Origin: Armatimonadota bacterium
GTDB lineage: Bacteria > Armatimonadota > Armatimonadia > Armatimonadales > Capsulimonadaceae
Assembly (NCBI GenBank): GCA_019239955.1
Contig: JAFAZD010000252.1
Coordinates: 1 to 32,009, forward strand
Direction of reading: 5' to 3'
DNA: 32,009 nt
Numbering within the stretch: the first letter of the stretch is position 1; each line of letters opens with the position of its first letter. The position numbers were made by a program, and so were the translations under genes. The notes under the pieces are model-generated. The model saw nothing but the letters and a program-made list of their open reading frames with translations. It did no database searches and had not been told where the DNA came from. This document shows positions 24,523 through 32,009 of this stretch, piece after piece.

Positions 24523-26877
24523 TTAAAAACTGTAGGTCAGGCCCACTCGGAATGACCGCGGTTCCGCCGGATGGGCCACGATGCCGGAAACTCCTGTGGC
24601 CGGCTGGCCGGGCAAGCGGTACGTGTAGTCGTATTCGATGTCGTTGACGGAGCCATTCAGCAGGTTAAATACCTGCAATGCGATCTTGTAGTTCGGGGCT
24701 AACTTATAGCCGACCTGCGCTTCAATCAGCTCGCTCGCATGGGAGCGGACGGTGTCGTCCTGGGTGAGAGGTTCAGGCCCGAACACCCGCAGGCGCAGAC
24801 TGCCGTATGTCCGGGTCTTCGGAGTATAGGAGATGCCTGTCCCAATCACCCCCTCGACTGAGCCGGGAATAAAGTCGCCGCCGGGCGGGTTGTCGGTGAA
24901 CTTCGCCCAGGAGTAGGCGAAGTCGGCGTCAACGGTCAGCGCGGGATAAGGCGTGTAGTAGTTCGTAAACTCGACCCCGACACGCTGGCTGGGGTCACCG
25001 GCCACGGAACTGCCCAGGTCGGGATCAAAGACCAGTTCGGAGTCGAGGTGCAGGTACCAGAGGGAAAGCGTACTTTGCAGGTTCTTGACCGCCGCCGTTC
25101 GCACGCCGATCTCCGCCTCGTTCGACCGGGTCAGGGGCTTGTCGGACGCAATGGGCTGGAGATAGGCCGATGGCCCATCTTCCGGGTTCGGGTCGGTCTT
25201 GAGGGTGACCGCGCGCGCGTCGTTGCTGTGGAATCCCTGGCCAAGATTGAGATAGTATTCGGTCTTCTTCCACGGCCCGAAGATCAGGCTGAGCTTGGGG
25301 CTGGCGATGTTGGCCGAGACGTTCCCGGAATTGGCGGCAAGGTTCGCGTTGACATTGAAATTGTAGAAGTCCCACCGCAGTCCCGCCACGGTCCGGAAAG
25401 AATTGGACCATTTAATCCGATTTTCCACGTAGGGGGCGTAGCTGAGCTGCTTGACGGAGTCCTGGCTCACCGTGAAGAAGCGGACGCGGTCCTCGGTGTT
25501 GTACAGCCCAATCTTGTAGATGTCGTCGTAGCGAAGCTGGGCGCCGTATTCGTCGGTCATGGGCCGTCCCGCCAGTTTGCCGGCGACCGTCCGGGAGACC
25601 TGGCCGCCGTAGACCGCACGATCGTCGGCCTGCTCGATCTGGTCGCCCTGCTGAGGATAAAACAGGAAGTAGGTGAAGTCAGAAAAGAGGTCAAGGCGAT
25701 ACTTAATCGCGTAGGCGTTGAACTGAGTGACGCCCTGGTTGTCCCGGCTGTGGAGTTCGCCGGACAGGCTGTACCGGTTGCTCCTCCCGCCGTCGCTGGG
25801 ATTGAGCGAACCGAAGCGGTCAATCATCCCCTCGCTGATCGCCTGATCGGGGACCTGGTCGGTGGCATTCCAGACCCCGTCGTAGGCCATCGCGGTCGCG
25901 TCCCAGCCATGCCGCTCGTTTCCGTGCGTGTACCTCAGCACCCCGTTGGCGCGGTGGTAGTCATCCGGGTGGTCCCACGGCCCATCATAGTGGTAGAGGT
26001 CGAGAGCGTAGACTAGGCTGTCGCTCCCCAGGTGGGGCGATCCGACCGTGAGCAAGCGCCGCTCGCCGAAATTTCCGAAGCTTGTTTCGAGGATGCTCGG
26101 GTGTATGTGCGTGAAATAGTCGAGCTTGATCGTGCCGGCGGAGGAGAAATCGCCTTGCTCGGCATTATACGAGCCTTTCCGGTAATTGATCTCGGAGACC
26201 AGTTCGGGGATGACGAAATTCAAATCCGCGTAGCCGGGACCGTGCGCGTGGGTGGGCATGTTCACCGGCATTTCATCGACATAGAAGGCCACATCCGTGC
26301 CGTGATCGAGATTGAATCCGCGAAAGAAGTACTGGTTCGCCTTGCCGCCTCCGCTATGCTGCGTCACGATGACGCCGGGGACGGTTTCCACGATCTCGCC
26401 CGTGCGCAGCAGAGGCTTGCTGTCCAGTTCCTTCCTGCCGACCGTGCCCTGTGTCGCGCTGTCCGCGACGCCAAGCAAGTTGTTGGAGCGCTCGACGGTG
26501 ATCTTGATGACCTTCTCCTTCTGCGGCTCCAGCAGCACCTCCACGTCCGTAGTACCCTCCGCCACGGTGATGGTGCGGGTGTCCAACTGATACGCATCGG
26601 CCTCGGTCTCGACCCGCCAGGCGTGGGCCTCCAGCGGCGGGCTGGTGACGCCGCCCTGGGCGTCAGTGGTCAGGGGGACATCCGGGCGGCTCTTTGCGCT
26701 GTCGTGGAGCGTGACCGTCGCCCCCGCCAGCGGCTTTTCCGTGTCGGCGTCTTTCACGGAGAACCGTAAGTATCCCGTCGTCCCGGCGCGGGCCGTCCCG
26801 CCGAGGAGAATGCATGATGCCCCCAGGGCGAGCCGCAGGGCGAGAAAGCGTGGACTGAATGGCGACCGATGTGTCAT
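24523..26877 (-). CDS. TonB-dependent receptor with N-terminal carboxypeptidase-regulatory-like domain
   Basis: Signal MTHRSPFSPRFLALRLALGASCILLGGTARA; plug GEIVETVPGVIVTQHSGGGKANQYFFRGFNLDHGTDVAFYVDEMPVNMPTHAHGPGYADLNFVIPE; C-terminal RSFRVGLTYSF. SD AGGAGA before the ATG at 26877. Confidence 0.94.
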   Translation of the reverse strand: MTHRSPFSPRFLALRLALGASCILLGGTARAGTTGYLRFSVKDADTEKPLAGATVTLHDSAKSRPDVPLTTDAQGGVTSPPLEAHAWRVETEADAYQLDTRTITVAEGTTDVEVLLEPQKEKVIKITVERSNNLLGVADSATQGTVGRKELDSKPLLRTGEIVETVPGVIVTQHSGGGKANQYFFRGFNLDHGTDVAFYVDEMPVNMPTHAHGPGYADLNFVIPELVSEINYRKGSYNAEQGDFSSAGTIKLDYFTHIHPSILETSFGNFGERRLLTVGSPHLGSDSLVYALDLYHYDGPWDHPDDYHRANGVLRYTHGNERHGWDATAMAYDGVWNATDQVPDQAISEGMIDRFGSLNPSDGGRSNRYSLSGELHSRDNQGVTQFNAYAIKYRLDLFSDFTYFLFYPQQGDQIEQADDRAVYGGQVSRTVAGKLAGRPMTDEYGAQLRYDDIYKIGLYNTEDRVRFFTVSQDSVKQLSYAPYVENRIKWSNSFRTVAGLRWDFYNFNVNANLAANSGNVSANIASPKLSLIFGPWKKTEYYLNLGQGFHSNDARAVTLKTDPNPEDGPSAYLQPIASDKPLTRSNEAEIGVRTAAVKNLQSTLSLWYLHLDSELVFDPDLGSSVAGDPSQRVGVEFTNYYTPYPALTVDADFAYSWAKFTDNPPGGDFIPGSVEGVIGTGISYTPKTRTYGSLRLRVFGPEPLTQDDTVRSHASELIEAQVGYKLAPNYKIALQVFNLLNGSVNDIEYDYTYRLPGQPATGVSGIVAHPAEPRSFRVGLTYSF

Positions 26878-26899
26878 AGTAGGCTCTCCTGAGTCACTA

Positions 26900-26937
26900 T
26901 TGGCGTGCCAGTTTGAAACTTGCCACATCGACGCCAA
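26900..26937 (-). promoter_or_regulatory. Nested hairpin in the TBDR leader
   Basis: TTGGCGT (26900-26906)/ACGCCAA (26931-26937) enclosing GCCAGTTTgAAACTTGCC, just 5' of the SD. Confidence 0.5.
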
Positions 26938-26955
26938 CTGAGTGTTTGCCGACTC

Positions 26956-26985
26956 GTTATAACACGACTCCCAACACAAAGTCAA
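26956..26985 (-). promoter_or_regulatory. Sigma70-like promoter of the TBDR-exbBD-tonB-NiCoT operon
   Basis: Minus strand TTGACT (-35; plus 26980-26985) - 17/18 bp - TTATAA/TATAAC (-10; plus 26956-26962). Confidence 0.7.
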
Positions 26986-27218
26986 GCACTATTACGGCAT
27001 AAATCTTAATATAATATTACAATATACCTGAACTTATCTTGGACTCCTCATCAGGGTTCTAGATCATCCTTTGCGACATATTCCCACGCAGCCTTTCTTC
27101 TGTCGAGGAATGCCTTTCGTGCCACCGATCCTCAGTCAACAGGATCGTATTGATTTTTCCAGAAAATGTGTCATCATTTTGGCTGGCGGTGGCGATGAAG
27201 CAGAAAGAGGGCGTCGTG

Positions 27219-27608
27219 ATGCAGGATAATCAGGAAGGCGGGGGAGAGATGCCGATAAACGGACACGACTTTCGGAGCGGGAATCAGCTTCAAAGCTGGA
27301 TCGAGCATGAACTGGCCCACCTGGCGGTGCAGGATCAGGAGGACAGCGGCGAGGTGAGCCTGCCGGATCGGAACCTCTCGCTCCGCATCCCGGTCATGAC
27401 GCACCTCATGCTGTACCGCATCGCGCAGAAACTGGGCCGGAGCAAGACAGCGTTGGGCGAGGAAATTCTCATCCATGCCGTGCGGGATGTCTACCGGCAG
27501 TTCGACCTGCCGCGCATCTCTACGGCCGACCTGGAGGAGTATGCCTCCCAAACAGAGAAGGCGATCCCGGAGAAAGCGCCCAGGGCGACAACTTCGGGAA
27601 GGCGGTGA
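27219..27608 (+). CDS. Small ribbon-helix-helix-like putative DNA-binding protein
   Basis: RNLSLRIPVMTHLMLYRIAQKLGRSKTALGEEILIHAVRDVYRQF resembles the RHH (beta-strand, helix A, G-x-S/T, helix B) pattern. SD-like AAAGAGGG before the ATG at 27219 (alternative ATG at 27249). Confidence 0.6.
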   Translation: MQDNQEGGGEMPINGHDFRSGNQLQSWIEHELAHLAVQDQEDSGEVSLPDRNLSLRIPVMTHLMLYRIAQKLGRSKTALGEEILIHAVRDVYRQFDLPRISTADLEEYASQTEKAIPEKAPRATTSGRR

Positions 27609-27622
27609 CGCGGGGACCGCGT

Positions 27623-29173
27623 CTAGAACCCACCGGGGGTGAAGGCACGGACGACCAGCATCAGGCCGATCAGCGTGATGGCGGCGGCGCTGGCGAGCGG
27701 CAGGCGCTGTAGGACCGGCCCGCTGCTGGGGAAGCGGTCGGCCAGCCGCCGGGCCGACACGACCAGCAGGCCGATGGCGACCAGCACCGACGCCAGCCCG
27801 ACGCTGAACGCGCTGATCAGCAGCAGCCCGTAGGCGACCCGGTGCAGCGCGATGGCGGACAGCAGCACCACTAGGGCGGAGGGACAGGGCACGATGCCGC
27901 CGGAGACGCCCAGGGCGACCAGCGCCTTCGTCGTGATCGGCCCATCCGGGACGTGGTGATGGTGGTGATGCCCAAAGCCGTGCGAGTGTTCGTGGTCGTG
28001 AGTGTGCCCATGCTCGTGGTCGTGCGTATGCTCGTGCAGATGGATCTCGTCGGGGCCATGCTCATGGTCGTGAGAATGCGTATGCTCGAGGTCATGGGAA
28101 TGGTGGTCATGAGAATGGCCGTCGGAGAGGCCGCGCAGGCGGGACCAGAGCAGCCAGAGGCCGACGCCAAACACCGACAGGCCGCTGACGACGCTGAGCA
28201 CCGGGTACAGCTTCTCCGGCACGATGTAGCGCGCGGCGAACAGGGTGATGAAGCCGAGCAGGAAGACGCCGAAGGTGTGCGTGACCGTCACGATGGTGCC
28301 GAGCGCGACGGCGTGCCGGGGGGTGCCGCGCGAGCCGACCAGGTAGGCCGCCACCATGGTCTTGCCGTGCCCCGGCGAGAGCGCATGGAACGCGCCGAAG
28401 AGGAAGGCGAGCAGCAGGCCGGCCAGCATGATTCCGGGTGTCAGCGTGTGGCGGGCAATGGCCTGCGTGAAGGCGTCGCGCGGCGTGGCATCGCGCGCAG
28501 GAAGGGCTGGAGTCATCGCGGGCGTCGCCACAGCCGCCGTCAGACTCCCCGGCACGACAGTGAAGCGCGCCTGGGTGTCCTGGGGCGGAATGACGTCGCG
28601 CGGGTAGACGCTCAGGCCCTGGCTGCGGTCCTCCGTGGCCGCGGACGAGGCCTGCAGAGCGTCCCCGGCCCCGCCGACCGCGATGATCTCCTTCCAGCCC
28701 GTCCGGTCCGGGTAGTTGCGGTCGGCCCAGGCCACGACCGGCGCGGCGCGGGCCGGCGGCAGGGGGGCCTGCCAGTCCAGGAAGATCTTCATCGTCTCCA
28801 GGCCGCCCGCGCCGGGCGACAGCCGCAGGTCGCTGTCCTGAAGATGGAGCGGGACGGGGCGGCCGTTCACCGTCAGCGTCACGCCCGCGCGCAGCTGCCG
28901 CTCCTGTGCGGCCAGGTAGGCCGCCTTCTCCGGCGGGCTGATGACTCCGTCGTGGTCGGCGTCCAGCGCTTCCTTCTCGGTGACGGTGGGGATCTCGGCC
29001 AGGTCCAGGATGTAGCGGACGTACAGCGTGTCCCCATCCGCCTGTAGCCGCGCGTAGTGGCTGATGGAGAAGTTGCCCATCGGGTGCGCCTGCGCGCCGT
29101 GCCCGGCCGCCAGCCATACCAGCACGGCCAGCCACGCCACGGCGACGATTCGCTCCCCTCTTCGGACGTCCAT
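27623..29173 (-). CDS. NicO/RcnA/HupE-like nickel-cobalt transporter with EF-hand-like motif and His-rich loop
   Basis: GAFHALSPGHGKTMVAAYLVGSRG...VTHTFGVFLLGFI...SGGIVPCPSALVVLLSAIAL; HSHDHHSHDLEHTHSHDHEHG...HHHHHH loop; DADHDGVISPPE motif. Start MDVRRGER at 29173. Confidence 0.85.
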   Translation of the reverse strand: MDVRRGERIVAVAWLAVLVWLAAGHGAQAHPMGNFSISHYARLQADGDTLYVRYILDLAEIPTVTEKEALDADHDGVISPPEKAAYLAAQERQLRAGVTLTVNGRPVPLHLQDSDLRLSPGAGGLETMKIFLDWQAPLPPARAAPVVAWADRNYPDRTGWKEIIAVGGAGDALQASSAATEDRSQGLSVYPRDVIPPQDTQARFTVVPGSLTAAVATPAMTPALPARDATPRDAFTQAIARHTLTPGIMLAGLLLAFLFGAFHALSPGHGKTMVAAYLVGSRGTPRHAVALGTIVTVTHTFGVFLLGFITLFAARYIVPEKLYPVLSVVSGLSVFGVGLWLLWSRLRGLSDGHSHDHHSHDLEHTHSHDHEHGPDEIHLHEHTHDHEHGHTHDHEHSHGFGHHHHHHVPDGPITTKALVALGVSGGIVPCPSALVVLLSAIALHRVAYGLLLISAFSVGLASVLVAIGLLVVSARRLADRFPSSGPVLQRLPLASAAAITLIGLMLVVRAFTPGGF

Positions 29174-29190
29174 GACTGACTCCCCTCGGC

Positions 29191-30576
29191 TCAACGCGCC
29201 GCGACCTTCGGCGGCTCCGGCGTGCGCGACCCCAGTTGCTTGAGCGTGGCGGCGGCGACGGGGGCGTAGAGCAGGCTGAAGTTGGGGTTCAGGCTCACCG
29301 CCCGGTACAGGTCCATCTGCGCGGCGGAGCGCTGCCCCAGTTTGGCCGCGATCATGCCGGCGTGGAACAGGAAGCCCGCCTCCGGCGTGTGCCGGCTGAG
29401 CGACTTGCGGACGGCGGCCTGCGCCTCGGCGTAGCGCCCGTTCTTGTAGAGGCACCAGGCCAGGGTGTCGGCGACGTAGACGTTGGGGCGCGTCTTGTAC
29501 TCCTCCTGGACCATTCTTAGGGCTTCCGGCAGGTTCCGGTCGTGGTCGGCGTCAAACTGGGCGACCTGCCAGTCGCCCCGGACGCCGTTGGCCTGCATGA
29601 GTCGGTGGATGACCTCCACGAGCGCGTACTGCCGCTCCGCCTCCTGGGGGCGGCCGGTCACCCGATATAGATCGCCCAGGGCGACGACGGAGTCGTGCAG
29701 CGGGACGACGGCGATGGCCTGCTTGTAGTAGTTGATGGCCGCCGGGTACTGCCGCTCCGCCGCCTTCACCTTGCCCATCGCGGCCAGCAGCTGGTAGTTA
29801 TGGGGGGCGACCTTCAGCGACGCCTTCAGCACCTGGTCAGCGGGGAGCAGCGCGCCGTCGTTGTAGAGCATCAGGCCGATCTGGGCGCGGCACCAGGCCG
29901 TGTTCTCCGCGTAGGGGGCGCCCGTCTTGACCGCCTTCATCATCAGCCAGAGCGCCTTGCGGGTGTCGCCGGTCAGCCACAATAAGTGCGCCCCCCGGCT
30001 GTACGAGGAGATGTCGGGGCGGACGTCAAGCATCTGCTGGTAGTGGGCGTACGCCTGGTCGTAGTTGCCCATCTCCACGTCGGCATCGCCCATCAGGCCG
30101 TAGGCGGCGTTGTCCTGCGGGTCGAGCGCGGCGGCCCTGCCGGCCCAGTCCAGGCTCTTTTCAAACTCGTGGCGGCCCCCATTGACCCAGGCCATGCCGT
30201 TCAGGGCCGGCACACTCCTGGGGTTGACGACCAGGGCCTGTTGATAAGCGCGCTCTGCGTGGCCGTAGTAGGCCACATCCGCCGTCTCGCGCGCCTTCTG
30301 CATCAGCGCGTCGCCGAGATTGGACCAGGCCTTGTCATCATCGGGGGCCTGGCGCGCGCGCTCCACCCAATGGGCGACGGCCTGGTCGCTGAGGGTCTTC
30401 CCCGACGTGGCGGGCAGCGAGTCGAGCACGTCGGCGGAACTGGCCGCGGCGGCGTGGGACGCCGCGCCGGCCGGGGCGCGCGGCCCCTCCTTGCGGAAGG
30501 CCCAGGCGGCCATCGCCGCCAGACCGAGCGCAAGGCAGACGATCACGATGCGGGGATAAAGGACCGATTTTTTCAT
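29191..30576 (-). CDS. Tetratricopeptide-repeat protein with N-terminal TM anchor
   Basis: Single N-terminal TM helix and repeated TPR-like modules, e.g. DDKAWSNLGDALMQKARETADVAYYGHAERAYQQALVVNPRSVPALNGMAWVNGG. Confidence 0.88.
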   Translation of the reverse strand: MKKSVLYPRIVIVCLALGLAAMAAWAFRKEGPRAPAGAASHAAAASSADVLDSLPATSGKTLSDQAVAHWVERARQAPDDDKAWSNLGDALMQKARETADVAYYGHAERAYQQALVVNPRSVPALNGMAWVNGGRHEFEKSLDWAGRAAALDPQDNAAYGLMGDADVEMGNYDQAYAHYQQMLDVRPDISSYSRGAHLLWLTGDTRKALWLMMKAVKTGAPYAENTAWCRAQIGLMLYNDGALLPADQVLKASLKVAPHNYQLLAAMGKVKAAERQYPAAINYYKQAIAVVPLHDSVVALGDLYRVTGRPQEAERQYALVEVIHRLMQANGVRGDWQVAQFDADHDRNLPEALRMVQEEYKTRPNVYVADTLAWCLYKNGRYAEAQAAVRKSLSRHTPEAGFLFHAGMIAAKLGQRSAAQMDLYRAVSLNPNFSLLYAPVAAATLKQLGSRTPEPPKVAAR

Positions 30577-30583
30577 GGCATAC

Positions 30584-30612
30584 GTAGGGGCGACTCGTCG
30601 AGTCGCCCCTAC
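30584..30612. repeat. REP-like perfect palindrome
   Basis: GTAGGGGCGACTC gtc GAGTCGCCCCTAC, 13-bp perfect arms. Confidence 0.85.
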
Positions 30613-30631
30613 CTCCTCAGCGGCGGGGCCA

Positions 30632-32009
30632 TTAGAACCCGACGTTGATGCTGGAGTCCTTGCTGTTGTGCGTACCGCCCCAGGGCGTGGCGGCGTAGGG
30701 GAAGGTCATGTTGTAGACCTGATCGTTGGCGGCGACGTTGTCGCCGATGAGAACGATGTTGGAGTAAGACGGACCGCTGGCGACGGCCGTGAGCGCGATG
30801 TCTATCACGTCATCGCCCAGACGCCGCCCGTTGGGCCAGCCGCCGGGGACAGTTTCCGGGTTGCCGCCGGCATCCGTTCCCGTGAGAGTATCCCCGCCCA
30901 GGAAGCTGAGGCGGGAAAAGCCGGTTTCTCCCGCCGCGTGGACGGGGCCGGTGGTCGTGTCCACCCGGATCACGTCGGGGGTGTAGACGGCGGCCAGGTC
31001 GGTACGGTTCGTGGTCACGATGGGGCCCGGCAGCGCCGAACCGTAGAGGGCGTTGATCAGGACACCGACCTCGGGGTTGAGCGCGTACTTCTGGTACTTG
31101 GCGACGTCGTTGGTGGGGCTGTCGCGGTTGTAGTTGTCCTTGTCCCGCAGGGCCACGAGCACCTCGTTGAAGAGCGGGTTGGCCTCACGGTTGACCTGGA
31201 TGAACGGGCCGGAGTTGGCGTTGATGCCGCTGGTGTTTCGCAGCGTGATGCGGGGCCGGGCGACGGAGGCGTAGACGCCGACGCCCATCCGGGTGTCCAC
31301 GCCGGGTGCCATGCCGTTGGAGAACGGGGCCGCGTACGGCATCGGGGCCGGAAGGTCGGCCAGGGGGATCGTGATGGCGTAGTGGAACACGTTGTAGCCC
31401 TTGAAGCCGTCCACGCCGCCGCCGGCCTGCCCGAACACCGCGGTCACGCCTGCGGGCTTGCTCCCGCTGGGGATCAGGATGCGCGGGTCCAGCAGGTCGA
31501 AGATGCCCGGCGTGTCGGCGTAGAAGCCGTCCTCACGCACCCCGGCGAAGGTGGTGACGCCGTTCGGGGCCGCCGGTACGCCCGGCAGGTCGTAGACGGT
31601 CTCGCGGGTGTACGTGTCCAGGCTGGCGCGCGTGGACGCGCCTGAGACCGCCCGTCCGTAGTTCCGGTTGGTCGCGGATGTGCCGCTGAGGTCGTTGTAG
31701 AGCGGCGTGATGCGCGGGCCGGTATTGTAGGGAGGGACCTTCAGGCCGGTACCGAGCACGGTGGACGCGCCCGTGGCGTCCACAAACTTGGTGACGGTGT
31801 AGGTCTGGACGAAGTTCTGGTGGGCGTCGCCGACGTTCATGATCGCCCCGGCGTCGGGCATACCGTTCACGTCCGCGCCGCGCCCGTAGCGGAGGATGGT
31901 GTCCAGATTCTTGTAGCCGCCGCCGGCGGCGTCCACGCGCGAGAACTGGAAGTCATAGCGCTGCAATTCCGCGCCGGTGGCGGGATTGGCGATGTGGATG
32001 CTGTAGCGC
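30632..32009 (-). CDS. DUF4331 family protein (5' end outside window)
   Basis: GYKNLDTILRYGRGADVNGMPDAGAIMN...REDGFYADTPGIFDLLDP...GFKGYNVFHYAITIPLADL...WPNGRRLGDDVIDIALTAV. Frame stays open to the window edge (...RYSIHIANPATGAELQRYDFQFSRVD). Confidence 0.82.
   Translation of the reverse strand, partial: RYSIHIANPATGAELQRYDFQFSRVDAAGGGYKNLDTILRYGRGADVNGMPDAGAIMNVGDAHQNFVQTYTVTKFVDATGASTVLGTGLKVPPYNTGPRITPLYNDLSGTSATNRNYGRAVSGASTRASLDTYTRETVYDLPGVPAAPNGVTTFAGVREDGFYADTPGIFDLLDPRILIPSGSKPAGVTAVFGQAGGGVDGFKGYNVFHYAITIPLADLPAPMPYAAPFSNGMAPGVDTRMGVGVYASVARPRITLRNTSGINANSGPFIQVNREANPLFNEVLVALRDKDNYNRDSPTNDVAKYQKYALNPEVGVLINALYGSALPGPIVTTNRTDLAAVYTPDVIRVDTTTGPVHAAGETGFSRLSFLGGDTLTGTDAGGNPETVPGGWPNGRRLGDDVIDIALTAVASGPSYSNIVLIGDNVAANDQVYNMTFPYAATPWGGTHNSKDSSINVGF

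Noticed and set aside
26942-26965. GTGTT-N14-AACAC as a NikR operator
   Set aside because: The total span of 24 nt does not fit NikR half-site spacing I know (e.g. GTATGA-N16-TCATAC), and no NikR is present; kept only as a generic operator-like repeat.

Overview
This is a GC-rich chromosomal window from a diderm bacterium. The mix of SLH-porin, TonB-dependent receptor and PEP-CTERM genes would suit something like Armatimonadota, but taxonomy cannot be settled from sequence alone. I support about 22 protein genes. They fall into five blocks: (i) rpsF-ssb housekeeping genes; (ii) phosphate genes: an alkaline-phosphatase-superfamily protein plus a PEP-CTERM protein, an SLH/OprO-P-like porin, pstS, and a DUF47-PiT pair; (iii) a CheB / CheR-PAS / PAS-SpoIIE signalling cassette; (iv) a nickel block: tandem-SIS protein, hypA, hypB, then TBDR-ExbB-ExbD-TonB-NiCoT on the opposite strand, with a divergent small RHH-like protein; (v) a partial DUF4331 - TPR - NicO/HupE-like operon. 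The strongest non-coding signal is a set of 11-bp-period (C/T/G)TTAACNN repeats in front of several phosphate genes. Four perfectly phased units precede pstS and four precede the phosphatase-like gene; two precede DUF47-PiT; a degenerate version precedes the porin. I read these as a locally reconstructed Pho regulon. Other non-coding signals are a 212-bp MITE-like element with about 44-bp inverted repeats and an exact 11-bp direct-repeat flank, a structured leader upstream of the SIS-hypAB operon, a nested hairpin and operator-like repeat at the TBDR promoter, and a 29-bp REP-like palindrome. No tRNA, rRNA or CRISPR array was seen.
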